From Polyangia bacterium (GTDB taxonomy: Bacteria; Myxococcota_A; Polyangia; Nannocystales; Nannocystaceae), in contig JAUHWG010000019.1 in the NCBI GenBank assembly GCA_030424595.1, forward strand, positions 124,001-188,000: a stretch of 64,000 nt of DNA, read 5' to 3'. The first letter of the stretch is position 1; every line of letters starts with the position of its first letter. Positions 46,511-55,397 of this stretch are shown one piece after another. Under the pieces are notes generated by a model. That model had not been told where the DNA came from. It saw only the letters and a program-made list of their open reading frames with translations, and did not search any database. The position numbers and the translations under genes were made by a program.

Positions 46511-46980
46511 GGAGGCTCTCGATCGCTCTGGCTTCGGTACGGACCGAAGTTCGACCGGCGATGCACGTTGTCGCTCATCAGGTGCGCGAGAGACTCGACG
46601 AGCATGTGTCGAGAGAAGGTCTGAAACCACGAGTCCTCTACGCACCCAGTAGCGGAGCCCAGGACGACTTGCTCGGGCGAGCGAGGGGCGACGGATGGGA
46701 CGCAGCGGGAGGACCCGTGCCTCGCGCGGAGACACGCGTACCTGTCTCTTCAAGCACGTCAGCCTATCCCGTGGCGAGCACGTGGCATGGGAGGACCCGC
46801 GTCCGCGAGGGACCCGCCTCGTCGCCCCTCGCCCGCCCGCCTACAGCCCCCCAAGCTCCGCCCCTCGCCAAGCACGAGGTGAGCGCTCACCCACACGAAT
46901 GCAGCCGAAGCGCAAACCCCGTGTCACTGACGATTCTACGCGGGTTGTCTAGGACGCCTCACAGCAGCGCTTATTTCAGG
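46487..46980. repeat. Right arm of a large imperfect inverted repeat
   Basis: About 494 bp, inverted copy of 45710-46204. Shared blocks include GCTCGGTGTT at the inner edge, GGACCCGTGCC.. GAGACACGCGTACC in the middle, GGTGAGCGCTCACC.. near the outer part and CAGCGCTTATTTCAGG at the outer end. Divergence between the arms suggests an old event. Confidence 0.85.
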
Positions 46981-47010
46981 GCTAGCAGCCCGCGGCAAGA
47001 GTCCCGAGGC
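46981..47010. repeat. Dispersed palindromic repeat, head fragment next to the inverted repeat
   Basis: GCTAGCAGCCCGCGGCAAGAGTCCCG directly abuts the outer end of the right arm and matches the terminus of the palindromic family. The remaining 47011-47296 contains a short open stretch ending at 47139 (VLEIPLQAVESC) and nothing that I can call a gene. Confidence 0.6.
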
Positions 47011-47296
47011 CTCTGTGCACACACCGAACGGGACAAGGTGTTGAAGCGCTTGGGTGGGGTGCTCGCGTCGAGCGTGGCCTTCTACGGTCGGATCACCGAT
47101 GTGCTCGAGATTCCTTTACAGGCCGTGGAGAGCTGCTAGGGGGCGCTCGGAGCCTCGCCGGCGATCGTGACAGTGATGTCGTGCAGACCTGGCGTCGTTG
47201 TCCGGAGCGGGTATTCAAGGATCCTTACGACTCGTGAGAAGACCTTGAAGGTACAGGGGAATTCTCGCGGCGTAGGGATCGAGAGTGGGGTTTGCA

Positions 47297-48097
47297 ATGA
47301 CCAGGGGCATGACTTACCGCCACGCCTTGACCCACTGCATCAGCGCTCTCCTCTTCGTCTTCAGCGGATGCTCCGGCCTCGATGACCCCGGCGGGCACGG
47401 TCCTCTGGACGACGACGCGGAGGAGCCGGACGACGCCGAAGAGCCGGACGACGCCGAGGACCCCGAGCAGCTCGAGTGCTCGCAGGAGCACTTCCAGATC
47501 GAGATCGACGAGGAGGCCCCCACGGGGATCCGCGGCAAGGAGATCTACGACATGGCCCTCGGGTTCGAGAGCGGGGAGGTCACCTTCTTCGACGGTGAGA
47601 TCTCCGAGATGGCGATCGACTTCACCTACGGCGACGGGCTTGTCGACGTGATCCACGCGTCCGGTGCGGAGGAGGGGTGCTCCGCCTACACCCAGCTGAA
47701 GGTGCCGGTGGAGATGGTCATCCGGACCCATGACGACCGCCTCTCCGAGATCGTCGAGGCGACGCTCATCCATCACAGCGCCGATCCTGAGAGCGTCGAG
47801 GTGGTCGCCGAGTCGATCGACTTCGAGGACTTCGGCGGCACCCTCCAGCTGCCCAAGTCGATCGGCCCCGACGAGAGCCCGGTCGAGGACTTCGCGAGCC
47901 TCTCGGTGGAGCTGCGGATGGTCCTCGGCGAGGCCCGGCCGATGGCGAGCGCCGGCGAGGAGGTCCTCGAGGAGTCGCACGGGGTGATCCTCGGCGTCGG
48001 CGAGCTCGCCGAGTGGAGCTGTCCAGCGGACGAGGGCGACGGCTGCATGGGCAGCATGCGCGACGTCCTCCTCGGCTCGATCCGCCTCAAGTTCTAG
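47297..48097 (+). CDS. Acidic lipoprotein, unknown function
   Basis: About 266 residues from ATG 47297 (alternatives GTG 47285 and ATG 47309). The lipobox is FVFSGC-S. An acidic linker contains DDAEEP repeats. The mature domain is beta-rich and acidic (GFESGEVTFFDGEISEMAIDF, GTLQLPKSIGPDESPVEDF) with Cys pairs near both ends (ECSQEHF, WSCPADEGDGC). No family recognised. A factor-independent terminator follows. Confidence 0.72.
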   Translation: MTRGMTYRHALTHCISALLFVFSGCSGLDDPGGHGPLDDDAEEPDDAEEPDDAEDPEQLECSQEHFQIEIDEEAPTGIRGKEIYDMALGFESGEVTFFDGEISEMAIDFTYGDGLVDVIHASGAEEGCSAYTQLKVPVEMVIRTHDDRLSEIVEATLIHHSADPESVEVVAESIDFEDFGGTLQLPKSIGPDESPVEDFASLSVELRMVLGEARPMASAGEEVLEESHGVILGVGELAEWSCPADEGDGCMGSMRDVLLGSIRLKF

Positions 48098-48163
48098 GAG
48101 GCCCTGGCCCACGCGCTTCACAGGGCTACATCGCCCATACCGCCCACACACGGTGGATCCGAC

Positions 48164-48202
48164 GATGGGCGGCCGGGGAGACCCGGTCGCCCATCACTTT
48201 TT
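48164..48202 (+). terminator. Rho-independent terminator
   Basis: Stem GATGGGCG / CGCCCATC continues as CCGGG / CCCGG around a small loop (48164-48195) and is followed by TTTTT at 48198-48202. It lies 66 bp past the acidic lipoprotein gene, before the convergent pectin-acetylesterase-like gene. Confidence 0.8.
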
Positions 48203-48265
48203 CTGTCACAGCGGCCCTCTATGGTCTGCCGGTTGGTCCGGCCGCGGGGCTCTCCTCCGAGCCGA

Positions 48266-49522
48266 CTACTCGGGGCTGATGTGCTGCGGATCGCGGACCA
48301 GGATGTCGGTGATCCAGTCGATCATCAGCATGCCGCTGACCTCCGTGCTGTAGACCCCGTTGTCGTCGATCCAGGTGTGCTTGTCGGCGGGGATGATGAA
48401 GGAGCCCCACATTCCGCCGGACTTGAGGGCGTTGTCGCGGAGATCGTAGAGCCCCTCCTTGAAGAGGCTCGCGGGCATCGACGGCAGGAGGACGTTGCAC
48501 TCGTTGCTGCCGAAGCCGAAGAAGGAGCGGATCACCGAGTCCTCGTCGCTCGAGATCAGGGCGAGGACGGAGTCGCTGTGCTTGGCGCCGATGAAGGGGG
48601 CGAGGTTGATCAGACCGCCGCCGTCGTCGGGGAAGCAGTCCTCGCAGTCCTGGGGGAGCGTCATGTCGAGGTTCCAGGCGTCGCGCCACTGCGACTGGAG
48701 GCAGGGTGCGAGGTAGTCGTCGGCCATCGGCGGCCCGGAGTCGTCGAGGAGGGTGGCCTCGCTCTTGGGGAAGGCCTCGGCGATCCGGTCGAAGTTGAGC
48801 GCTGCGCCGAAACCCCCCGCCGATACGCCTGAGACGAGGACATGCTCAGCGTCGAAGAAGGTCGGGACGACGCGGTTGAGGAAGCGGTCGACGTTGCGGT
48901 AGCCGACGAATTGCTGGGTGCCGACCCCCGGGAGCTCGGCGTCGGGGTTGTCGCCGGCGTGGACGTCACCGGTGCAGTAGGGGACGTAGATGACGCTCCA
49001 CTCGGCGAGCGGGTTGTCGGGGTTCTCGCTGTCGAGCACGCCCTGGCGACCGCCGCCGTCCTTCCAGCTGTCAAAGTCGCCGCTCCCGTAGCTCGCCAGG
49101 TTGAAGCCGCACGAGGTCGAGTTGAAGCAGGCACCGCCGCCCTGGAAGTAGATCATCACCTTGTTCTCGAGGCCGTAGCGGACGCCGATCCCCGCGGTCG
49201 ATCCGTTGCGGCACAGGGTGTCGGGGAAGCCGACCCAGTTCCACTCATCGACCTCGGCGTCGGGGAGCAGCTCACCGTCGTAGGGGGAGATCGGCTCGTC
49301 GGTGTCGGTGCCGGTGTCGGTCTCGGCGTCGGTGTCGGTGCCGGTATCGGTCTCGGCGACCGTGTCGGTGCCGGCCTCGGAATCGGTGCCGGTCGCGGAC
49401 TCGCTCGACCCGGTCGTCTCGGTATCTCCGGTGGACGACGCATCATCGCCGGCGCAGCCGCTTAAGAACCCGAGGAGGAGGAGTCCAGAGGCGGAGACGG
49501 AGATCTGAGAGGCTAAAGACAT
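48266..49522 (-). CDS. Pectin-acetylesterase-family lipoprotein
   Basis: A 418-residue protein with lipobox FLSGC-A (about residue 23) and a Thr/Asp-rich linker (TDTGTDTDAETDTG). The catalytic domain has the PAE/Notum layout: KVMIYFQGGGACFNSTSC as oxyanion region, SVIYVPYCTGDVHAGD, nucleophile elbow GVSAGGFGA and LLDDSGPPM, and a late His in IPADKHTWIDD. It should be an extracytoplasmic serine carboxylesterase. The natural substrate may be an acetylated polysaccharide or a lipid-modified protein; bacterial members are poorly studied. Confidence 0.88.
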   Translation of the reverse strand: MSLASQISVSASGLLLLGFLSGCAGDDASSTGDTETTGSSESATGTDSEAGTDTVAETDTGTDTDAETDTGTDTDEPISPYDGELLPDAEVDEWNWVGFPDTLCRNGSTAGIGVRYGLENKVMIYFQGGGACFNSTSCGFNLASYGSGDFDSWKDGGGRQGVLDSENPDNPLAEWSVIYVPYCTGDVHAGDNPDAELPGVGTQQFVGYRNVDRFLNRVVPTFFDAEHVLVSGVSAGGFGAALNFDRIAEAFPKSEATLLDDSGPPMADDYLAPCLQSQWRDAWNLDMTLPQDCEDCFPDDGGGLINLAPFIGAKHSDSVLALISSDEDSVIRSFFGFGSNECNVLLPSMPASLFKEGLYDLRDNALKSGGMWGSFIIPADKHTWIDDNGVYSTEVSGMLMIDWITDILVRDPQHISPE

Positions 49523-49685
49523 GTCGACGATGGTAGGCCTATCGTCGGATGGGCGTCTATTCGCGCGACGCTAGTCCTCCGCTTTTCAGGGGGCGTTGAG
49601 GGGGTCCCCGGGCGCGTGATTTCGCGCTGCGCGGTCGCGAGGACTGCTCATAATTCTGGACGTGGTCTGGTGCGACGGAGCGTCG

Positions 49686-50579
49686 ATGCTTGCTACTCTT
49701 TCGCCTGTGGAGAGTGCAGATAGCGGAGAGCTGGTCGATCTGCGGGCTCGCAACGAGCGCCTAGAGCAGGAGTTAGAGCAGGCGAACACTCGCTACGCGC
49801 TGATCCTCGAGGCCTCCAATGACGGCGTTTGGGATTGGGACGTCGTCTCCGGCGAGTGCTTCTTCTCGAAGCGGTGGAAGTCGATCCTCAACTACGAGGA
49901 GCACGAGATCGCCGACAATGCCCCGGCGTTCTTCGCCCTGATCCACGAGGACGATCGGGCCCGCGTAGACGCGGCCGTGAAGGCCCACTTTCGGCGTGAG
50001 TCGATCTACGACGTCGAATTTCGGATGCACGCGAAGGACGGAGGGATCCGGATCATCCGCGCTCGCGGCCAGGCGGTCTGGGACGAGCAGGGCCAGCCCG
50101 TGCGGATGGCGGGGACCCACACCGATGTGACGGCGCAGCGCCGAGAGGCGAAGGCCCGGGCCCGCGAGCGGGCGCTCATCGAGGTCCAGCGAGCGACGAT
50201 CCAAGCCCTCGGGACGCCGGTGCTCGAGCTCGGGGGCGGGGTCCTCTGCGTGCCGATCATCGGCTCGGTCGACCAAGAGCGCGCAGAGCGGATGACCGGC
50301 GAGGTGCTGAACACGGTGGTGGACGGCGCGGCGCGGGCGGTGATCATCGATCTGACGGCGGCCGAGGTCGACGGTCAGGACACGCTCACGCACCTCATCC
50401 AGATGTTGCGCGCGGTCGCCCTGATCGGCGCCGAGGGGTCGGTCTGCGGGCTCAGCCCGCGCCTCGCCCAGCGGATGGTCGAGGATGAGCTCAGCTTTGA
50501 CGGGGTCCCGGTCTACCGCAACCTCGGCGACGCGCTCCGGGGGAGCCAGACCCGGGGCGGAGCCGCAGCGAGCTCCTGA
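49686..50579 (+). CDS. PAS-STAS protein (RsbR-like)
   Basis: About 297 residues from ATG 49686 (GGAG 5 bp before it; GTG 49662 is an alternative). A coiled N-terminus (VDLRARNERLEQELEQAN) is followed by PAS (ALILEASNDGVWDWDVVSGE to GTHTDVTAQRREAKA) and STAS (TPVLELGGGVLCVPIIGSVDQERAE, AVIIDLTAAEV, RAVALIGAEGSVCGLSPRLAQ). This matches RsbR-type modules that sense a signal and control a partner-switching kinase. No RsbS or RsbT gene is adjacent. Confidence 0.88.
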   Translation: MLATLSPVESADSGELVDLRARNERLEQELEQANTRYALILEASNDGVWDWDVVSGECFFSKRWKSILNYEEHEIADNAPAFFALIHEDDRARVDAAVKAHFRRESIYDVEFRMHAKDGGIRIIRARGQAVWDEQGQPVRMAGTHTDVTAQRREAKARARERALIEVQRATIQALGTPVLELGGGVLCVPIIGSVDQERAERMTGEVLNTVVDGAARAVIIDLTAAEVDGQDTLTHLIQMLRAVALIGAEGSVCGLSPRLAQRMVEDELSFDGVPVYRNLGDALRGSQTRGGAAASS

Positions 50580-50737
50580 GCGGGTCTGACACGCGAGCCC
50601 TCGCAGAGCGAAGGCCGACGTAGGCAGCGCGCACCCGGGGCCCGCAGAGAGGGACAGACACATGAACGGCCGCTCGGAGGCGGCCGTCATGCGTACTTCG
50701 ATCTGCGCTGAGCCCTCCGAGAGGGTCTGCGCGTGGC

Positions 50738-52450
50738 CTAGAAGCGACCGGTGAGGGCCAGACCGCCGCCGCCGATCGGGGCGAAGGGGCTGAGCCTGGC
50801 CCCCTTCAGCGGCTTGCTTCGCTTCTCGTAGCGCTTGCGGACCAGGAGGCCGACGGTCGAGCCGGTGACCAGGCCGATGCCGGTGCCCATGAACATGGCG
50901 GCGGCGAGGCGCTGGTTGGTCGAGCGATCGATGTTCGGAACCGAGGTGTCCCAGGCCGGCTGAGCGCCGTCGACCCGGAGCTCGCGGTTGAGGCCGGTGT
51001 TGGTCGCGGCGAGCCAGGAGGCGCCGCCGACGAGCAGCGCAGCTCCGGTGCCGAGCTCCGCGTACCAGACCCGCGGCTTGACGTCGAACTCGGCGGTGAG
51101 GCCGGTGACGAAGAGGCCGGTGGCGGTTCCGACGAGGGCGAGCCCCGCGGTGCGGAGACGGATCGCCTTGATCGTGTCGTTGCGGCAGTTGAAGTTGTCG
51201 CTGGCGCTGCTGCACTCGGAGGCGTCGGAAGTGATCGCCCGGTCGTAGGTGTTCGAGCCGTAGACCGCGAGGCCCAAGCCGGTGACGAAGATCGGCAGGC
51301 CGCTCGCGTTCAGGCCGCCCGCCATCTGCATCCGCACGCGCTTGGGGACGACGTCCTTGTTGACGGGCTCCGGCGGCAGCACGGGCCCGGCGACGACGGG
51401 CGCGTCCGAGGTCAGCGGCAGGGTGAAGGCGGCGGTCTCCTGGCCGCGGGTCAGGGTGATCACCTGGTTGAAGGGCTTGAAGCCGGGGGCCGTCGCGGAG
51501 ACCTCCCAGGTGCCGACCTCGGCGAGGAGCTTGCACTCGTTGACCTTGAAGGGCTCGACCGTGCAGGCGCGGGTCTCACCGTCCTCCTTGGCGACGAGCT
51601 GGATGTCGACGCTGTCGACCTTGGTCCCCGGCGGGACGTCGATCCGGAAGGCGACCTGGCGCAGCTTGGGGTCGAGGCCGAGGACGAAGTTCACCGGATC
51701 CGCGCTGGTCGCCCGCTTGGCGATCGTCACCTCTTGCGGCTGGGAGATGAAGCCCTTCGAGCGGCTCTCGACGGTCCAGCGACCGGCGTCGAGGTAGATC
51801 GAGCGGGTCGCCGGCGACGAGGCTGAGGGCGTCGGCACCCGCAGCGTGATGTCGGGGCGGGTGTCCTTCGGATCCTTGGGGATCCGGCGGACCCAGATCT
51901 CCGCGCCGGCGGCGACGGCCTCGGGCGGTCCGATCAGGACGGGGACCTCAGCGCTCTTCTCCTTCGCCTTCTCGAGCTGGAACTGGGCGAGCTCCAGGGC
52001 CTCCTGTGGCGCGTCCTTGACGTCGGCGACGTACGACTCGAGGTAGGCGATCGTGTGGGCATAGTGGCCCGCGGCGAAGCGGGCGAGCGCCGCGTTGTAG
52101 AGCGCGTTGGGGTGCTTCGTGTCGTCCCAGAGACCCTCAAGCTCACGGGCGGATTCGACGTACTTGCGGGCCTTGTAGAGCTTCTCGGCGGTCTTCAGGC
52201 GATCATCGACCGAGGCCTGGGCCGAAGCCTTGTCGGCCTCGGCAGGCTCCGGCTGGGCCTTGGCCGGCTCGGGGGTTCCGGCCTTGGTCGGCTGGGCCGT
52301 GGTCGGCTGGGCCTTGGTCGGCTGGGCCTTGGCCGGCTGGGCCTGCGCCGGCTGGGCCTGCGCCGGCTGCCCCGTCGGAGCCGTTTGGGTGGGGGCGGCC
52401 GCGGGGGCGGCCAGGATGGCGAAGGCGAACCAGGACGGGCTGGTGAACAT
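50738..52450 (-). CDS. Exported TPR/PEGA-like protein
   Basis: About 570 residues from ATG 52450, preceded by AGGAGCACCC. A signal peptide (FAFAILAAPAAA) is followed by a Pro/Gln/Ala/Lys repeat (QPAQAQPAKAQPTKAQPT), a TPR-like segment (ARELEGLWDDTKHPNALYNAALARFAAGHYAHTI), two PEGA-like beta-modules (GRWTVESRSKGFISQPQEVTI, GTWEVSATAPGFKPFNQVITL) and three or four membrane segments towards the end. Likely an envelope protein; such proteins accompany kinase/TPR systems in myxobacteria. Function unknown. Confidence 0.78.
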   Translation of the reverse strand: MFTSPSWFAFAILAAPAAAPTQTAPTGQPAQAQPAQAQPAKAQPTKAQPTTAQPTKAGTPEPAKAQPEPAEADKASAQASVDDRLKTAEKLYKARKYVESARELEGLWDDTKHPNALYNAALARFAAGHYAHTIAYLESYVADVKDAPQEALELAQFQLEKAKEKSAEVPVLIGPPEAVAAGAEIWVRRIPKDPKDTRPDITLRVPTPSASSPATRSIYLDAGRWTVESRSKGFISQPQEVTIAKRATSADPVNFVLGLDPKLRQVAFRIDVPPGTKVDSVDIQLVAKEDGETRACTVEPFKVNECKLLAEVGTWEVSATAPGFKPFNQVITLTRGQETAAFTLPLTSDAPVVAGPVLPPEPVNKDVVPKRVRMQMAGGLNASGLPIFVTGLGLAVYGSNTYDRAITSDASECSSASDNFNCRNDTIKAIRLRTAGLALVGTATGLFVTGLTAEFDVKPRVWYAELGTGAALLVGGASWLAATNTGLNRELRVDGAQPAWDTSVPNIDRSTNQRLAAAMFMGTGIGLVTGSTVGLLVRKRYEKRSKPLKGARLSPFAPIGGGGLALTGRF

Positions 52451-52745
52451 GGGTGCTCCTGGCGCGGGACTGTAGCAATACGGTAGAGCCGCTGTCGAGG
52501 TCACACGCCGCCCGAGCCGTGCACTCGGCGCGTGGGCCTCGCCAAAGCCGCCAAACCATGCACTATGACCGGGCTTGGCGCTGCCGCTTCGGGGCCGAGG
52601 GGCGGATCGCGGGGTGATCGCAAGGGCGGCCCGCAGGGGCCTCGCGGGATGACCAGGAGAACCCGCGTAGAACCGGTCACGGAGGCGATCTTCGGGTCGC
52701 CGGGTCCGCGCTAGAGATCGGCGTCGTCGGGCGCGTGAGCGCTGT
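52451..52745. other. Divergent promoter region
   Basis: 295 bp between the PEGA-like gene and the protease gene. TATGAT (52745-52750) overlaps the first ATG of the protease and could be the -10 of a transcript that begins at the ATG at 52761. No gene or repeat seen. Confidence 0.4.
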
Positions 52746-54296
52746 ATGATGCTCGCAATCATGCGAGCCCTCGGATCCCGGCAACGAGCGATGACGAGCC
52801 TCCTCCGCGGGGCCCTCCTGACGACGGCCTGCGGCGGTCTTTTGGCGGCGAGCCCCGCCGCGGCGGGAGATCTGAGCGATCCTCCGGCGGAGCCGCAGGG
52901 GATCTTCGGCGGCGCCGAGGTCGAATCCTGCGCCTGGCCGACAGCGGTCGGGGTGACGGGTGGCAACTCGCTGTGCACCGGAACGTTGGTCAGCCCCTGG
53001 GTGGTGGTCTACGCGGCGCACTGCGGCGGCGGGACCAAGAAGATCCGCTTCGGTGAATTCTCCAACTCGCCCTCAAAGTCGATCGAGGCCAGCTGTCAGA
53101 CCTATCCTGGCTACGGCGGTGTCAACGATCAGGCCCACGACTGGGCCTACTGCGTCCTCAATTCGCCGGTCCGCGACCTGCCGATCACGCCGGTGCTCTA
53201 CGGCTGTGAGACGTCGGTCTTGGGCGCTGGCGAGGATGTGGCGATCGTCGGCTTCGGCGCAAACGACGGGAATGCGGGCGCGGGCCGCAAGCGCTGGGCG
53301 ATGACCACGCTCAACGGGGTCGGGTCGATGACCGCGAGCCTCGGCGGCGGCGGCAAGCCTAGCGTCTGCCCTGGCGACTCCGGCGGGCCCGCGTTCATCC
53401 AGACCGCGGACGGGGTCTGGCGGGCCTTCGGCATCGCCTCGACGGTGACCGGCAACTGCGGCGGGACCGGGACCCACGCGCTGATCCACCAGGCGGTCGA
53501 CTGGATCGAGGAGAACTCCGGCTACGACATCACCCCCTGCCACGACAGCGGCGGGGTCTGGAACCCGACCTTCGACTGCGGCGGCTTTTTTATGGGCGGC
53601 GCGACCGGCTACGGCACCTGGACGAATTGGTGTCCGGGGACCCCTGCGTCGGACTCCAACAACACCTGCGGTCAGCCCTTCGACAACATCCCCGACAATG
53701 ATCCGCCGCTGGTCCAGATCACCTCGCCGATGGACGGCGACGAGTTCATGGACGAGATCCCGGCGAAGATCCCGATCGAGGTCGCGACCGACGACGGCGA
53801 CGGCTGGGGCGTGAAGTCGGTGCGCTTCAAGATCAACGGCGAGGAGCAGCCGGTGGAGGACTTCGACCCGCCCTTCGCCTTCAACGGCGCCGCCTTCCCG
53901 GAGGGGGTGTGGACGCTCCAGGCGATCGCCGAGGACGCGGCGGGGCTCATCGGCGAGTCGCCCGAGGTGACGATCATCGTCGGCGATCCGCCGGCGGTGA
54001 CGACCAGCGGCGGGGAGACGACCGGCGGCGAGGGGACGACCGGCGGCGAGGGGACGACCGGCGACGGGGGCACCTCTGCGGGGACTGCGGGGACTGCGGG
54101 GACCAGCGGTGGCGTTGGCACGTCCGGTCTGACCGGCTTCGAGAGCGCGACCGCCACGGCGACCGCCGGTGAGACCGGGACGGGCCAGGACGAGGAGGAC
54201 GGCTGCGGCTGCCGGACAGGCGACGGCCGTGGGTCGCTCCTCGGGCTCGCCTTCGGCCTCCTCGGGCTCCCCCTCCTCAGACGTCGTCGACGCTGA
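52746..54296 (+). CDS. Secreted trypsin-fold serine protease with MYXO-CTERM-type tail
   Basis: A 516-residue protein (numbering from ATG 52746; ATG 52761 is also possible). Signal peptide ending near PAAAG. S1 peptidase domain with His92 (YAAHC), Asp132 (AHDWAYC) and Ser212 (GDSGGP). The residue six before Ser212, at the base of the S1 pocket, is Ser206, as in chymotrypsin, which suggests preference for large hydrophobic P1 residues. An Ig-like domain follows (PLVQITSPMDGDEF), then a Gly/Thr linker, GCGCRTG, a hydrophobic segment and RRRRR. It should be exported and surface-anchored. It converges on, and overlaps by 20 bp, the pacifastin-like lipoprotein gene. Confidence 0.9.
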   Translation: MMLAIMRALGSRQRAMTSLLRGALLTTACGGLLAASPAAAGDLSDPPAEPQGIFGGAEVESCAWPTAVGVTGGNSLCTGTLVSPWVVVYAAHCGGGTKKIRFGEFSNSPSKSIEASCQTYPGYGGVNDQAHDWAYCVLNSPVRDLPITPVLYGCETSVLGAGEDVAIVGFGANDGNAGAGRKRWAMTTLNGVGSMTASLGGGGKPSVCPGDSGGPAFIQTADGVWRAFGIASTVTGNCGGTGTHALIHQAVDWIEENSGYDITPCHDSGGVWNPTFDCGGFFMGGATGYGTWTNWCPGTPASDSNNTCGQPFDNIPDNDPPLVQITSPMDGDEFMDEIPAKIPIEVATDDGDGWGVKSVRFKINGEEQPVEDFDPPFAFNGAAFPEGVWTLQAIAEDAAGLIGESPEVTIIVGDPPAVTTSGGETTGGEGTTGGEGTTGDGGTSAGTAGTAGTSGGVGTSGLTGFESATATATAGETGTGQDEEDGCGCRTGDGRGSLLGLAFGLLGLPLLRRRRR

Positions 54297-54801
54297 CGCA
54301 GGCCATCAGGGTGCAGATCACCTCTCCGGAGGCCTGGCAGGAGCAGCTGTTGCACTTCACCTTCCAGCTCTCGCCGACCTGGCGGGCGCCGCCCTCACAG
54401 GTGGTCGCGCCCGGGACCCCGTCGCGGCCGTCCGCGGGGGCCTCGCTCGGGATCCCCTCAAGCGTGTCCCGAAAGCCAGGTTGGTCGCTCGGGGTCGCGG
54501 GATCCGTCGGCGTGAAGGTCCGCTCGCTGGGCTGAGCGCGCTCCGGTGCAGGACCCTCGTCGTCGTCGGCTGAGACCGGCTCACCGTCGGAGCTGGGCGC
54601 GGGGCCTGGCGGGTCGACGTAGATCGTAGGCGGCTCCTGCGGCGGCTCCGTCGTCCGCTGTGGACAGCCGCTGAGCGTCCCGAGGGTGAGGGGGGCGAGG
54701 AGGGCGAGGAGGGCGGAGGCGAGGGGGCGGAGCCCGGAGCGGCGCCCGGACCAGCGCGCAGGGACGCGCCCCCCGAGGGCGCGACCGCGGTGGGGCGACA
54801 T
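54277..54801 (-). CDS. Lipoprotein with pacifastin-like inhibitor domain
   Basis: About 174 residues from ATG 54801; an ATG at 55005 would add 68 repeat-coded residues before the signal peptide. Lipobox TLSGC-P. After a Pro/Glu/Ser linker the last 40 residues hold six Cys at 135, 150, 153, 155, 163 and 168. The spacing C-x14-C-x2-C-x-C-x7-C-x4-C matches pacifastin inhibitors (C-x9-12-C-x2-C-x-C-x6-10-C-x4-C) apart from a longer first loop; CNSC and CTLMAC match their core. By analogy the reactive bond is Leu165-Met166. An outer-membrane-tethered protease inhibitor is inferred. It lies tail-to-tail with the serine protease. Confidence 0.65.
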   Translation of the reverse strand: MSPHRGRALGGRVPARWSGRRSGLRPLASALLALLAPLTLGTLSGCPQRTTEPPQEPPTIYVDPPGPAPSSDGEPVSADDDEGPAPERAQPSERTFTPTDPATPSDQPGFRDTLEGIPSEAPADGRDGVPGATTCEGGARQVGESWKVKCNSCSCQASGEVICTLMACVSVDDV

Positions 54802-54845
54802 CGGCCGCCGATCTGCCTCGGCATTGGCGCCCTGCGTCGTGCTCC

Positions 54846-54977
54846 GATCGGGCTGTCGATCTGGGCGGCGATCTGGGCTGCGATCGGGGCTGTGATCTGG
54901 GCGGCGATCTGGGCTGCGATCGGGGCTGTGATCGGGGCTGTGATCGGGGCTGTGATCGGGGCGGCGATCGGGGCGGT
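54846..54977. repeat. 12-bp tandem repeat, 11 units
   Basis: Units of GATCGGGGCTGT and GATCTGGGCGGC type between slyX and the pacifastin-like lipoprotein gene. The 12-bp period keeps the frame open upstream of the lipoprotein start, encoding RPDHSPDR-like residues if read. Confidence 0.93.
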
Positions 54978-54985
54978 GATCTCGA

Positions 54986-55216
54986 TCAGAGCGGGCTGAA
55001 GTCATCGTCCGAGGGCTCCGCGATCGGCAGGGCGCCTGTCGAGTGGCCGCGGAGGTCGCGGAGTTCGCCCTCGAGGCGTTCGACGCGGCGGGCGAACTCT
55101 CGGACTACGCTGTCGAGGTCTTCGATCGTCTGCTGTTGAAAGGAGAGGCGGACCTCCAGGTCGACGATGCGTCCCTCGAGGGCGCGGATGCGCTGGTTGC
55201 CGCTCGGATCGTCCAT
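54986..55216 (-). CDS. slyX: SlyX-family protein
   Basis: A 76-residue protein from ATG 55216. It is one long coiled-coil helix of the SlyX type (RIRALEGRIVDLEVRLSFQQQTIEDLDSVVREFARRVERLEGELRDL) with a short acidic tail ending DDDFSPL. The cellular role of SlyX is not established. It is upstream of the pacifastin-like lipoprotein gene on the same strand. Confidence 0.85.
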   Translation of the reverse strand: MDDPSGNQRIRALEGRIVDLEVRLSFQQQTIEDLDSVVREFARRVERLEGELRDLRGHSTGALPIAEPSDDDFSPL

Positions 55217-55397
55217 CACCGCCCGAGTTTGAGCGATTGGAGGGCCTCTGGCAATCTCGGTCGGTCACGCCGACGCCTACCCCCGCCGCGTATCGCGGGC
55301 CGCAGCGGGCTCCAGGCCCGCGATCGCCGCGTATCGCCGCGTATCGCGGGTCACCGCCTCTGGCCGATCGTCGGGGCCCCGGCTACCCTCATCGCCG

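Noticed and set aside
47140-47284. Possible tRNA or small RNA in the gap before the acidic lipoprotein gene
   Set aside because: A TTCAAGGATCC-like segment was noticed, but no acceptor stem, anticodon arm or CCA-type end could be formed around it.
54802-55005. 68-residue N-terminal extension of the pacifastin-like lipoprotein
   Set aside because: It is coded by the 12-bp repeat array, and a lipobox signal needs to be at the N-terminus.
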